In this document: positions 32,626-41,224 of the stretch, piece after piece
Numbering within the stretch: the stretch's first letter is position 1
Layout of the letters: each line of letters opens with the position of its first letter
Source of the DNA: Nocardia xishanensis NBRC 101358
Lineage (GTDB): Bacteria > Actinomycetota > Actinomycetes > Mycobacteriales > Mycobacteriaceae
Direction: 5' to 3'
NCBI RefSeq assembly: GCF_001613365.1
Contig: NZ_BDCF01000009.1
Coordinates: forward strand, 124,001 to 188,000
DNA: 64,000 nucleotides
Position numbers and translations under genes: made by a program
Notes under the pieces: model-generated
Seen by the model: the letters and a program-made list of their open reading frames with translations, nothing else
What the model was told of the DNA's origin: nothing
Database searches by the model: none

Positions 32626-33410
32626 CGACGATGACCAACGATGGGCTCCTGGCGGTGTCCGACCTGATCGGCGTGCAGACCCTGCCGCTGGTGCTGGGGG
32701 TCGGACCGCAGCAGGATTCGGTCGACGCCTGGCAGGCCGCACGCGACCAGGCGATCGCCGACCTGCGCGCGGCCGGGCTGGTCAACACCTACGACGATGT
32801 CGACGCCGACCTGACCGACGCGCTGTTCGTTCTGGCCAACCCGGAGCGTGAGCTCGCGGCCCGGATCTACACGGAGTCGGGGATCCGCCAGGTCTGTCTG
32901 GCGCGCAAGGGAGCTCAGCACGCGCTGGCCACCCGCACCGGCGACACCTTCGACGTGGGCACCATCTGGTGCGACGGCGGCGGTCAAGCGCTGGCCCGGC
33001 CGGTACTCGAAGCGCTGGGCCGCGCACCCGCCGCCGAAATCCCGAGCATCAGCGCCCCCGTCGACGAACTGCGCGAAAGGCTCGACGAGGCAACGCGATC
33101 CAGCGATTACTCCGATATCTTCTACGCCCGCGGCGTGGCCGAACGCGATGCCATCGAGTTCGGGCTGGCCATGTCCAGCTGTCACGCGCACGCCGAGATC
33201 GTCGCCTATGCCTACGACGACGGCGTCACCACCAGAACGTCCGGAGCGGTAGCGGTTTACGACACCTCGCGTGGTCGGATCGCCGCCAGCCCCGGCGCTG
33301 CGCCGGACCTGCGGGTCTGGTCGACCTTCACCCCGGGAACCGATCACCGGATCGCCCAGGCGATCTCGGCGCTGATCGAAACCTTGCCCGGAGGAAGGTG
33401 GATGCCCTAG
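32622..33410 (+). CDS. espG: EspG-family ESX secretion chaperone (second copy)
   Basis: 262 residues, ATGA-coupled to the PPE-like gene. VSDLIGVQTLPLVLG, DADLTDALFVLANPERE, VCLARKGAQHALATRTGD, and SISAPVDELRERLDEA are typical EspG blocks; the C-terminus has VAVYDTSRGRIAASPG and VWSTFTPGT. It should bind the PPE-like protein in the cytosol. It is clearly diverged from the first EspG (27797). Confidence 0.85.
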   Translation: MTTMTNDGLLAVSDLIGVQTLPLVLGVGPQQDSVDAWQAARDQAIADLRAAGLVNTYDDVDADLTDALFVLANPERELAARIYTESGIRQVCLARKGAQHALATRTGDTFDVGTIWCDGGGQALARPVLEALGRAPAAEIPSISAPVDELRERLDEATRSSDYSDIFYARGVAERDAIEFGLAMSSCHAHAEIVAYAYDDGVTTRTSGAVAVYDTSRGRIAASPGAAPDLRVWSTFTPGTDHRIAQAISALIETLPGGRWMP

Positions 33411-33499
33411 TTAACGCATCGGAACTCACGAACCGACCGAACCACCGCGGCCCCTGCGCAGCGGAAAACCAAGTACCCACCGACATGATGAGGTGAACA

Positions 33500-33799
33500 A
33501 TGTCCGGACAGACCAGTTATACAGAGGCCGAAGCTGCTGCGGTCGTCGACGAATACATGCAGGCCGTCGAGGGCATCAAGAAGACCATCTCGGCCGTGCA
33601 GGAAACCTTCGACGCGGCCCGCTCGGGCTGGGAGGGTGACGCCGCCGTTGCGGGACAGAAGGCTTCCACCGCTTGGCAGGAGGAGACCACCCGTATCAAC
33701 ACCAAGATCGACGAGATGAATCAGACCATCTCCGAGGGCAATACGACCCTCGGCAACGTCGATCCGGAAAACGTGGACGCCCTGACCAACCTGATCTGA
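33500..33799 (+). CDS. esxB: EsxB (CFP-10)-like WXG100 protein
   Basis: 99 residues, helix-turn-helix with the WXG turn RSGWEGDAAVAG. GATGAGGTG precedes the ATG. It forms a heterodimer with the next gene product and is exported by the ESX machine. The usual C-terminal YxxxD/E export signal is absent: the C-terminus (NVDPENVDALTNLI) has no Tyr. Confidence 0.9.
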   Translation: MSGQTSYTEAEAAAVVDEYMQAVEGIKKTISAVQETFDAARSGWEGDAAVAGQKASTAWQEETTRINTKIDEMNQTISEGNTTLGNVDPENVDALTNLI

Positions 33800-33823
33800 C
33801 ACACCACTCGAAAGGAGACTGCC

Positions 33824-34105
33824 ATGAAGTACACCAAACAGGTCCACGACCAGCTGATCAGCGAAATGGACCAGTACTACAAGGATCTCGACGGCTACAA
33901 GGACGCCTTCGTCGCCGCCAAGGACAAGCTGGTCACCAAGGGTTGGGAAGAGAGCGAGGCGCTGGAGTCCTTCACCGTGAAGGCCAACTCCCTGCTCGAG
34001 GAGCTCAACGACACCCACACCAAGATGCAGGCCCTGCGCAACGCCATCGACGGCGCGTTCAACAACGCGTTCGCCGCTGACAAGAAGGTCTACAACTCCT
34101 TCTGA
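33824..34105 (+). CDS. esxA: EsxA (ESAT-6)-like WXG100-family protein
   Basis: 93 residues, AAAGGAG before the ATG, 24 bp after esxB. The hairpin turn reads KGWEESEALESF, so the Gly of WXG is Glu here. The second helix and short C-terminus (KKVYNSF) fit ESAT-6. It is the partner of EsxB. A strong terminator follows. Confidence 0.85.
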   Translation: MKYTKQVHDQLISEMDQYYKDLDGYKDAFVAAKDKLVTKGWEESEALESFTVKANSLLEELNDTHTKMQALRNAIDGAFNNAFAADKKVYNSF

Positions 34106-34121
34106 TCCGGGTTGGCAACGA

Positions 34122-34159
34122 GAAAGCCCCGGTCACCCTCGCGGGTGGCCGGGGCTTTC
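34122..34159. terminator. Strong hairpin terminator between esxA and eccE
   Basis: GAAAGCCCCGGTCACCC pairs with its near-perfect complement (one G-T) across a TCGC loop: a 17-bp stem. The A's before the stem and the T's inside its 3' arm let it serve both convergent units. Confidence 0.85.
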
Positions 34160-34170
34160 CGGTACTCCGG

Positions 34171-35946
34171 CTAGCGGGCGGCGGCCAAAGCCGTGTGCAG
34201 GTACTGCATCTCGTCCGGTGTCGCCACCATGTGCACGCGGGTGGTCACACCTGCCGTGCGCACGGTGACGAGGTTGGCGGTCTCCGGGTCCTCGGCGAGG
34301 GTGACGTCGGGGTCGAAGTGGTCCTCCATGGTCGCCGGGGCATTGCGGAGCAGCACGGTGGTGGCGTCGGAGTGGTGCCCCGTCGGCTGAATGCCGTCGT
34401 AGACGATCACATTGGCGGAGCGGTGCGCGCTCGCCTGCTGCCCGGCCGCGGACCAGGCCGCGATGGTCAGGGACTGGGGCACACCCACGTCGGCCGCCAT
34501 CTGCCGCCACGCGTCGTGACGGTTGGTGTGCACCACGACCGAGGCGCCGAGCGCGATGGAGCGCAGGATCATCTGCTGGGCGACCAGCAGCGATCCGATC
34601 ACCTCCACGCGCCGCACCTGGTGCCCGACCAGTGGCAGGGCCACGCCCTGTCCGGAGGTGTCGGCGCCGATCAGCTGCCCGCAGCCTGCGATCGGCATCG
34701 GCAGTGTGAGCAGCGAATCCGGCTTGCCCAGATAGGTTTCCGGGGAGAATGGGCGGCCGCGCTGGGCGATCGGCAGCGTGTACAGCAGGGCGCGGAACTG
34801 CTTGCCAGGCAAGGGAACCAGGCCCTCCGCCTTTACCACGGCGGGCTTGTCCGGGGTGTCGAAGCGCACTACCGCGGTCACTTCGATGCCCGCGGCACCG
34901 GGTGTGGCGGCCTGGTCGCGCGGTGCCTGTGCCGCGGCGCGTTGAAGACGCATGGTGACGGTGGTCGCCAGCGTCGGCGTCGACCACACCGCCGCGAAGC
35001 CGCGCGGCCCCAGCGCCTCCGGCGCCATCCCGTAGGTGGTGTAGTGGATGCCATCGCGTTCCACGCTGTGCGCGGTCTCGGTGAACTCCTCCAGCGGCGT
35101 GTGCCGGGTGAGCTGGTTGACCGCCGCGGTGATCTCGGCGGCCGACAGTACCGCCGTGGAGATACCCTGGGCGGCAAGCCGATTCGCCACGCGGCGGGTC
35201 GCGACGATGGCCGAGCGCAGTGTGCCGGTCGCGCCGCCGCCGCGCCGCGCCACCGCGGCCGCGTTGGCCAGCGGGTCCAGTCGCAGCACCACCCACACCG
35301 TGCGGTGCGCCACCGCGGGCAGCGGGCCGAGGATCTGTTCGTAGAGGTGCGAGATCCGGCCGGGCCCTGCGGTGCGCGCGCCGGTGCTGATGACATCGAT
35401 GGAGGCCAGTTCGATGTCGAACTGGTCGAGGCAGTGCGCGATCTCTGGCAGCGGCATCATGTCGTCGGAGATCAGCGACCGCGGGCTCAGCAACGTCACC
35501 GTGCGCGGATGCGCCTCCACGCGCAGCATGATGAGCAATCGGGAGCCGTCCCAGCGCATTCCATAGGTGCCGCCCTCGGGCAGCGGTACGTCGAACGGCG
35601 CCTGATTGACGGTTGCGGAACGATTGCGGAACGCTCGCCAACGGAAGGTGATTTCCTCGTCCAGCCAGCCTGCCAGCGACTTGCGGCGCGGCAGTGGCGT
35701 CAGGCCGAGCAGGAGCACACCGACGCATACTCCGGCCGCGATCCACACCGAGGCATCGAAGATCACCGCCACCAGCGAGGCCGCGACCGCGACGAGGGCC
35801 ACCGGAATCACCCAGCGCAGCGGCAGAATTCGGAACAGCCAGAAGTACGGTGAGCGCAGGGGAGTGGGCGCAGGTTCGGCCGACGGGGCAGGTGAACTCT
35901 GCGGCGCGGCGTCGCGATTTTCGCCGCCGGCTGTGGTGGAACCCAT
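34171..35946 (-). CDS. eccE: ESX secretion protein EccE
   Basis: 591 residues. After a Pro-rich start come two membrane segments (LRWVIPVALVAVAASLVAVI and WIAAGVCVGVLLLGL), then RRKSLAGWLDEEITFRWR and a periplasmic-type mixed domain with DVPLPEGGTYGMRWDG. This is the EccE layout. EccE sits at the rim of the ESX membrane complex with EccB, EccC and EccD. It is divergent from eccB. A long antisense-like frame overlaps it in another phase and was not called. Confidence 0.9.
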   Translation of the reverse strand: MGSTTAGGENRDAAPQSSPAPSAEPAPTPLRSPYFWLFRILPLRWVIPVALVAVAASLVAVIFDASVWIAAGVCVGVLLLGLTPLPRRKSLAGWLDEEITFRWRAFRNRSATVNQAPFDVPLPEGGTYGMRWDGSRLLIMLRVEAHPRTVTLLSPRSLISDDMMPLPEIAHCLDQFDIELASIDVISTGARTAGPGRISHLYEQILGPLPAVAHRTVWVVLRLDPLANAAAVARRGGGATGTLRSAIVATRRVANRLAAQGISTAVLSAAEITAAVNQLTRHTPLEEFTETAHSVERDGIHYTTYGMAPEALGPRGFAAVWSTPTLATTVTMRLQRAAAQAPRDQAATPGAAGIEVTAVVRFDTPDKPAVVKAEGLVPLPGKQFRALLYTLPIAQRGRPFSPETYLGKPDSLLTLPMPIAGCGQLIGADTSGQGVALPLVGHQVRRVEVIGSLLVAQQMILRSIALGASVVVHTNRHDAWRQMAADVGVPQSLTIAAWSAAGQQASAHRSANVIVYDGIQPTGHHSDATTVLLRNAPATMEDHFDPDVTLAEDPETANLVTVRTAGVTTRVHMVATPDEMQYLHTALAAAR

Positions 35947-35984
35947 GCGGACATAATGGACCGAACTCGTTCGGCTTCGCTACC

Positions 35985-36137
35985 GGGGATGGCAGCCGGC
36001 GAAGCTTGCGTAGCGGGCGGGGTGGGTAGGTACTGGGGGATGGCAGCCGGCGAAGCTTGCGTAGCGGGCGGGGCGGGTAGGTACTGGGGGATGGCAGCCG
36101 GCGAAGCTTGCGTAGCCGGCGGGGCGGGTAGGTACTG
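35985..36137. repeat. Three 51-bp tandem repeats in the eccE-eccB divergent spacer
   Basis: Copies start at 35985, 36036 and 36087. Each has GGGGATGGCAGCCGGC, an AAGCTTGCGTAG centre and a GGCGGGGYGGGTAGG end. In copy 3 the two GCCGGC arms can pair around a 12-nt loop. The same outer sequences occur at 39576-39665 between the other divergent pair, with a different stem. Either operator-like sites or a dispersed repeat. Confidence 0.9.
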
Positions 36138-36198
36138 TAAAGCTCGTGCCGGGTGAAATACTCGGTCCGTTGTACCCGCGTCAGTTCGGAGGCGTTTC

Positions 36199-37644
36199 GT
36201 GCCCGCACAGTTGACTACGAAGGCGCAAGTCAACGGTTACCGGTTTCTGCTGAAACGGTACGAGCACGCGCTGATCCGGCGCGATGTCCGGATGCTGCAC
36301 GATCCGATGCGCTCGCAGTTCCGCTCGCTGGTGGTCGGCGCGGTGCTCGGCATCCTGGTGGTCGCCGGTGCGGCGATTCTGGCGTTCCTGCGCCCGGTCG
36401 GCGCGATCGGCGACGCGACCATCGTGATGGGCAAGGAGACCGGCGCGCTCTACGTGATCGTCGACGGCACGCTGCATCCGGCGCTGAACCTGGCTTCCGC
36501 CCGTCTGATCGTCGCCAGCAACGAAAAACCCACCTCCGTCAAGGAATCCAAGCTGACGATGCCGCGCGGCCCGATGGTGGGCATTCCCGGCGTTCCGGCC
36601 ACCCTGCCCGGCGCGGCCTCGCCGGACTCCGTCTGGAGCCTGTGCGATGCGGTGGAACTGTCCGCGGCAGGCAGCGCCGCCCGCTCCGCCGGCGCCAAGT
36701 CCACGGTCATCGCGGGCGCGCTCGACTCGAGCGAGCCGAACACCGGCCGCCCGCTGCGCGACAACGAGGCGCTGCTGGTGACTCGCGGCGGCAAAACCTT
36801 CCTGATGTGGGACGGCAAACGCGCCGAAGTGGATCCGAACGATTCGGTGATCTCGCGCTCGCTTGGCATGCGGCAGTACAACCCGCGTCCGGTCAGCGCG
36901 GGCATGCTCAATTCCGCCACCCAGGTCCCCGCGATCGTCCCGCCGAAGATCGATCGGCTCGGCGAACCCGGCCCCGGTCGCTTGCAGGGCGTGCCGATCG
37001 GCGGCGTGATCCGCGTGCAGCGGGTCGACTCCGAAGAGCTGTACGTGGTGCTCGCCGACGGCGTGCAGCGGCTGACGCCGTTCGCCGCCGAGGTGATCCG
37101 CAACGCGAACTCCCAGGAGATGAACGAGATCATCTCGGTGCCGCCGGACCGGGTGGTGGGCGTGCCCGTGGTGAGCCCGCTACCGGTGGACCAGTTCCCT
37201 GGCCCGGTGCCGACCATCCTCACTCCCGAGGAGAACAAGGTCAGCTGCATACAGTGGGCCAAGAAGGCCTCCGATCCGGCCGCCACGATCACGCTGCTCG
37301 CCGGACGTGAACTGCCGCTGCCGAAGTCGGCCAAGGTGGTGGATCTGGCCAGCGGCGACGGCACCGGCGACCGCATCGACCATGCCTACATCCCGCCGAA
37401 CTCGGGGGAGTACCTCCAGACGACCGGCATGTCACCGGACAGCGTCCGCATGGGCAGCCTGTTCTACATCTCCGACAACGGGATTCGCTACGGCATCCCG
37501 GATCAGGACACGGCCACCCTGCTCGGCCTGGCCGACAAACCGCGGCCCGCACCGTGGCCGATCATCAGCCAGCTGGTGCCGGGGCCGACGCTCTCGCGCG
37601 AGGAAGCGCTCGTCAGCTACGACATCCTGCCGACCACCAATTGA
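36199..37644 (+). CDS. eccB: ESX secretion protein EccB
   Basis: 481 residues from GTG with GGAGG 6 bp upstream. The start KAQVNGYRFLLKRYEHALIRRD, one membrane segment (SLVVGAVLGILVVAGAAILAFL) and a large periplasmic part with repeat-like modules and LCDAVELS are characteristic of EccB. Two Cys in the periplasmic part (C in SLCDAV and VSCIQW) may form a disulphide. It is a core subunit of the ESX membrane complex. Confidence 0.95.
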   Translation: MPAQLTTKAQVNGYRFLLKRYEHALIRRDVRMLHDPMRSQFRSLVVGAVLGILVVAGAAILAFLRPVGAIGDATIVMGKETGALYVIVDGTLHPALNLASARLIVASNEKPTSVKESKLTMPRGPMVGIPGVPATLPGAASPDSVWSLCDAVELSAAGSAARSAGAKSTVIAGALDSSEPNTGRPLRDNEALLVTRGGKTFLMWDGKRAEVDPNDSVISRSLGMRQYNPRPVSAGMLNSATQVPAIVPPKIDRLGEPGPGRLQGVPIGGVIRVQRVDSEELYVVLADGVQRLTPFAAEVIRNANSQEMNEIISVPPDRVVGVPVVSPLPVDQFPGPVPTILTPEENKVSCIQWAKKASDPAATITLLAGRELPLPKSAKVVDLASGDGTGDRIDHAYIPPNSGEYLQTTGMSPDSVRMGSLFYISDNGIRYGIPDQDTATLLGLADKPRPAPWPIISQLVPGPTLSREEALVSYDILPTTN

Positions 37645-37653
37645 CCTGCTCCG

Positions 37654-37694
37654 CACAGCAGTACGCTCCGAGAACTCACGGCCGTACTGCTGTG
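37654..37694. terminator. Bidirectional terminator-like inverted repeat between eccB and eccA
   Basis: CACAGCAGTACG and CGTACTGCTGTG are perfect complements (12 bp) separated by 17 nt, in the 58-bp gap between convergent genes. Confidence 0.6.
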
Positions 37695-37702
37695 TCCGGA
37701 TA

Positions 37703-39520
37703 TCAGCGCAGCGTGGACAGCACGTTGTCCAGCGCGTTCTGCATATCTTCCGCCTCGATCCGCATCAACACCGATTCGTCCACGGCGCTCAGATCCAGGT
37801 TGATGTCATTGGCCAGCCGGAACTCGCGCTCCTCCTCGGCCGCCTCGATCACGTTGCGGATGAACCGGCCGTTGCCTGCCATGTCGATGCCGCGCCGGAT
37901 CTCACCGCTCTGATCCGTTGCCTCCTTGCGGTAGAGCTCACCGCAGGCGGCGACCAGCAGCGCCTGCGCGTCGTCGGCCAGTTCCGAATCCCGTTTCCGC
38001 GCAATGAAACGGCCGATTTCGCCGAGCTCCTCCGGCGAGTAGGAATCGAACTTCACCCGCTTGGCGAAGCGGGACGCCAGACCGTCGTTGGAGGCCAGGA
38101 ATCGGTCGATCTCGCCGTCGTATCCGGCGATGATCACCACCAGGCGATCGCGGTCGTTCTCCATTCGCGCGAGCAGCGTATCGACGGCTTCGCGACCGAA
38201 CGCGTCACCGCCGGACAGGCCGGTTTGAATCAGCGTGTAGGCCTCGTCGATGAACAGCACGCCGTCCATAGCGCTATCGATCAACTTGTTCGTCTTGATC
38301 GCGGTACTGCCCAAATGCTGACCGACGAAATCGGAACGTTTGGCTTCGATCAGCTTATCGGTCTTGAGAATTCCTAAGCCACAGTAAATTTTTGCCACCA
38401 CGCGGGCAACGGTGGTCTTACCGGTACCCGGCGGGCCGGTGAATGCCAGATGTTGGCCGCGGGATCCGCTCGCCATTCCTTTTTCGGCCCGGATCCGCGC
38501 TAGCTGAGCGGTTGCCTGCAACTTCGCAACCTGCATTTTCACACCGGCGAGACCGATCTGCTCGTCGAGTTCGCCGCGCGCCTTCTCGAGGATCAGCTTG
38601 GCCTTGTCGTCGCGCTCCTCCTGGCCCATCTGTTCCAGCGTCGGCGCCGAGGCCGGATCCCACTTGTTGGTGCGCGCGTCGATGAGTTCCTTGGTGGTCA
38701 CCGTGATCCGGTATTTGCGGTCGCGCATGGCCATGGTGTTGGCCTCGAAACCCGGCGCCTCGGAGAACACCTTCTCGAACAGCGCCTGCGCCTTCTCTTC
38801 CTCGCCGGTCTCGCGCAGGGCGAGTCCGCGGCAGAAGCGGGCAGTGGTCGCCGCGGCCGGAATCGGGCCCTTCTCAGCGGCTTCCATGCGACGGATGGCC
38901 TCGCCGAACAAACCCAGCTGGGCACATGCGGTGCCGACCATGACGTGGGCGCCCGCGGCCAGGTAAGGATCCTCCCAGTCCGCCGAACCGGCCAACACGG
39001 TCATCACATCGGGCCAGCGCTGCGTGGTGAAGTGCAGCACGCCACGGACGTAGGCGCAGATCCGGTCGTCGATCTCGCGATCCGACGAGGAGACCTGTGC
39101 GGACCGGTGTTTGGCCAGTTCGTCGAGGACCTTCTCGGCTTCGTCGTAGTCGCCGTCGGTGATCAGCTGCGCGGCCTGCGCGAGCCAGATCTCGGCATAG
39201 CTGGCCAGCGGGTAGTCGATGTACTGCCCGACGGTGAAGCGGCCCGCCAGCACCCGCGGTTGCAGGCCGAGCCTGCGCTGCTCACGGAAGAGCGTCGAGG
39301 TGCTGGTCTTGAAGAGATTGAAGATCACCTCACGGGTGTGCTCGCCTGCGGCCGCGCGTCCGAGCCAAGCGTCGCACATACCGGGATCCCATTCGGTGGC
39401 GCGCTGGAAGGCTAGCTGAGCGTATTCCAGATCGCGGGCAGATTCCTGTCCGTCGATCACAATGCCCAAGGACAAGACACCAGCGTCGAACGCGCGTTGT
39501 GCCTGGCGATTGCCGGTCAT
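37703..39520 (-). CDS. eccA: ESX AAA+ ATPase EccA
   Basis: 605 residues. The N-terminal ~280 residues form TPR-like helices; the C-terminal part is a CbbX/SpoVK-type AAA+ domain with Walker A GPPGTGKTT at aa 362-370, Walker B VLFIDEAYTL, a sensor stretch VVIIAGYDGEIDRF and arginine-finger region SRFAKRV. EccA is cytosolic and is thought to separate EspG from PE/PPE clients or help substrate delivery. It is divergent from eccD. Confidence 0.95.
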   Translation of the reverse strand: MTGNRQAQRAFDAGVLSLGIVIDGQESARDLEYAQLAFQRATEWDPGMCDAWLGRAAAGEHTREVIFNLFKTSTSTLFREQRRLGLQPRVLAGRFTVGQYIDYPLASYAEIWLAQAAQLITDGDYDEAEKVLDELAKHRSAQVSSSDREIDDRICAYVRGVLHFTTQRWPDVMTVLAGSADWEDPYLAAGAHVMVGTACAQLGLFGEAIRRMEAAEKGPIPAAATTARFCRGLALRETGEEEKAQALFEKVFSEAPGFEANTMAMRDRKYRITVTTKELIDARTNKWDPASAPTLEQMGQEERDDKAKLILEKARGELDEQIGLAGVKMQVAKLQATAQLARIRAEKGMASGSRGQHLAFTGPPGTGKTTVARVVAKIYCGLGILKTDKLIEAKRSDFVGQHLGSTAIKTNKLIDSAMDGVLFIDEAYTLIQTGLSGGDAFGREAVDTLLARMENDRDRLVVIIAGYDGEIDRFLASNDGLASRFAKRVKFDSYSPEELGEIGRFIARKRDSELADDAQALLVAACGELYRKEATDQSGEIRRGIDMAGNGRFIRNVIEAAEEEREFRLANDINLDLSAVDESVLMRIEAEDMQNALDNVLSTLR

Positions 39521-39575
39521 GTGGGTTTGCCCCTAAAAACGAACGGATGTGCTGTTCCTCGTCAAGCATAGCTAC

Positions 39576-39665
39576 TGGGGGATGGAAAGCCGACGGAGTC
39601 GGCGGGGTGGGAAGAGCACTTGGGGGATGGAAAGCCGACGGAGTCGGCGGGGTGGGAAGATCACT
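39576..39665. repeat. Two 45-bp tandem repeats in the eccA-eccD divergent spacer
   Basis: Copies start at 39576 and 39621 and differ by one base. Each is TGGGGGATGG, a perfect hairpin GCCGACGGAGTCGGC, then a GGGGTGGGAAG end. They match the outer parts of the 35985-36137 repeats with another stem. Confidence 0.9.
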
Positions 39666-39744
39666 GCGAGGTGGGGACTTCTCCGTTAAGTTGAGTACGT
39701 TGCATGGCGTTGAAGTGTGTTCTAGGTAGGGAGTCATCCGAGCT

Positions 39745-41223
39745 GTGACCGATCCGTCTAGCAGCGCTGTGGCTGCCGTTGATCCGGAGTTGTGCCGAGT
39801 CTCGGTGATCGGCGGCAATACCCAGCTGGACTTGGGTTTGCCTGCCACAGTTCCGATCGCTGCGTTCATCACCGACGTGGTCGAGCTGATCGAATCGCGC
39901 AACCCCGATCTCACCGAGCACGAGGACGGGGCGCCACTGCAAACGCAGCATTGGACGCTGGCCCGGATCGGCCGCGACCCCATCCCGGCAAACCAATCGC
40001 TCACCGAGGCAGAGGTTTTCGACGGCGAGTTGCTGGTATTGCGCTCGGTGACCGCCAAGGAGCCACCGGCGCTGTTCGACGACGTGATCGACGCCGTCTC
40101 CAAGCTGACCGCGACCTCGTTCCGGCACTGGTCGCCGCTGTCGGCGCGCTGGCTCGGTCTGTCCATGGGCCTACTCGCGGTGCTGGCCGGGAGCTACCTG
40201 CTCGCGGTGGCCAAGCTCGACGGTGCCGGTGCCGCAGTGGGTTTCATCGGTCTCGGCGCCGGACTGATCGCCGGTGGCGCGGCCGTACTCGTCGCCCGCC
40301 GGTATCAGGCCGAAGCGTCCTTGCCGGTGATCATGCTTTCGCTGTACGCGCTGCTGCTGATCTTCGCGGGCACCGCGCTGTTCGTGCCCAACGACTTCGG
40401 CAGTCCGCACGCGATGTTCGCCTGTGTCGCAACGCTGACCGCCGCCGCGGTCCTCTACAGCCTGGTCCGGGTCGGGGCGACCATGTTCACCACGGTCATC
40501 ACCCTCGCGCTGTTCGGCGGCGTAGCCGCGATGGTTCGGATGATCTGGGATCCCGCGCTGTCCAAGATCGCCGCAGGCGTGCTGGTCGGTGCGCTCATCG
40601 TGATCACCATGGTGCCGCGCCTGGCCGTGGCGGCGGCGCGGCTGCCGGTGCCGCCGGTGCCGACCGCAGGCGCCGCCATCGACCCCGCCGACCACGAACC
40701 CCGTCCCACCGTCAAGGACATCGGCGCCATCGGCGCCACCGCGCTACCCTCGGCCGCCGGTCTCGAGCATCGAGCCCGCGCGGCCAACGAATACCAGTCC
40801 GGCATGATCATCGGCTGCACCGTCGCCGCCGCGATCGGCGTGGTGCTGGCCGCGGATCCGCTCGGCGCGGCCCGATGGCAGGGCATCACCCTGGGCGTGG
40901 TTGTCTCGATCATCCTGTGCCTGCGCGGGCGCGCCTTCGCCGACCTGGTGCAGGCGTGCACGTTGCTCGCCGGTGGCGCGATCGCGTTGATCGCGCTCGG
41001 CACCGGCGCCGCGCTCGGCGAGGAGAACTGGCTGCTGCCAGTCGCAGGCATGCTGCTCGTCGTGGCCACGGCCGCGGTGGCCTTCGGTGTGATCGGGCCG
41101 CACACCGAGATGTCGCCGCCGATGCGCCGCGCCGGTGAGATCTTCGAATACCTCTTGATCTGCACCATCATTCCGCTGGTGCTGTGGATCATGGACATCT
41201 ACTCGGCCGCCCGGAACATCTGA
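39745..41223 (+). CDS. eccD: ESX membrane channel protein EccD
   Basis: 492 residues from GTG. A cytosolic ubiquitin-like domain (aa ~15-100; CRVSVIGGNTQLDLGLPATVPIAAFI) is followed by eleven or so membrane helices from aa ~135. EccD lines the ESX inner-membrane complex as a dimer bound to EccC and EccB. mycP starts 1 bp after its stop. Confidence 0.95.
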   Translation: MTDPSSSAVAAVDPELCRVSVIGGNTQLDLGLPATVPIAAFITDVVELIESRNPDLTEHEDGAPLQTQHWTLARIGRDPIPANQSLTEAEVFDGELLVLRSVTAKEPPALFDDVIDAVSKLTATSFRHWSPLSARWLGLSMGLLAVLAGSYLLAVAKLDGAGAAVGFIGLGAGLIAGGAAVLVARRYQAEASLPVIMLSLYALLLIFAGTALFVPNDFGSPHAMFACVATLTAAAVLYSLVRVGATMFTTVITLALFGGVAAMVRMIWDPALSKIAAGVLVGALIVITMVPRLAVAAARLPVPPVPTAGAAIDPADHEPRPTVKDIGAIGATALPSAAGLEHRARAANEYQSGMIIGCTVAAAIGVVLAADPLGAARWQGITLGVVVSIILCLRGRAFADLVQACTLLAGGAIALIALGTGAALGEENWLLPVAGMLLVVATAAVAFGVIGPHTEMSPPMRRAGEIFEYLLICTIIPLVLWIMDIYSAARNI

Positions 41224-41224
41224 C

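Noticed and set aside
35985..36137. CRISPR-like array
   Set aside because: Repeats are directly adjacent 51-bp units with no unique spacers and no cas genes nearby.
35956..36156. 66-codon ORF through the 51-bp repeats as a gene
   Set aside because: Its peptide is only the translated repeat (GMAAGEACVAGG type), without a ribosome site; non-coding repeat is simpler.
34133..36208. Open frame of 691 codons overlapping eccE in another phase
   Set aside because: eccE has membrane segments and family motifs; the other phase reads as Arg/Ala/Pro-rich shadow and the hairpin repeats.
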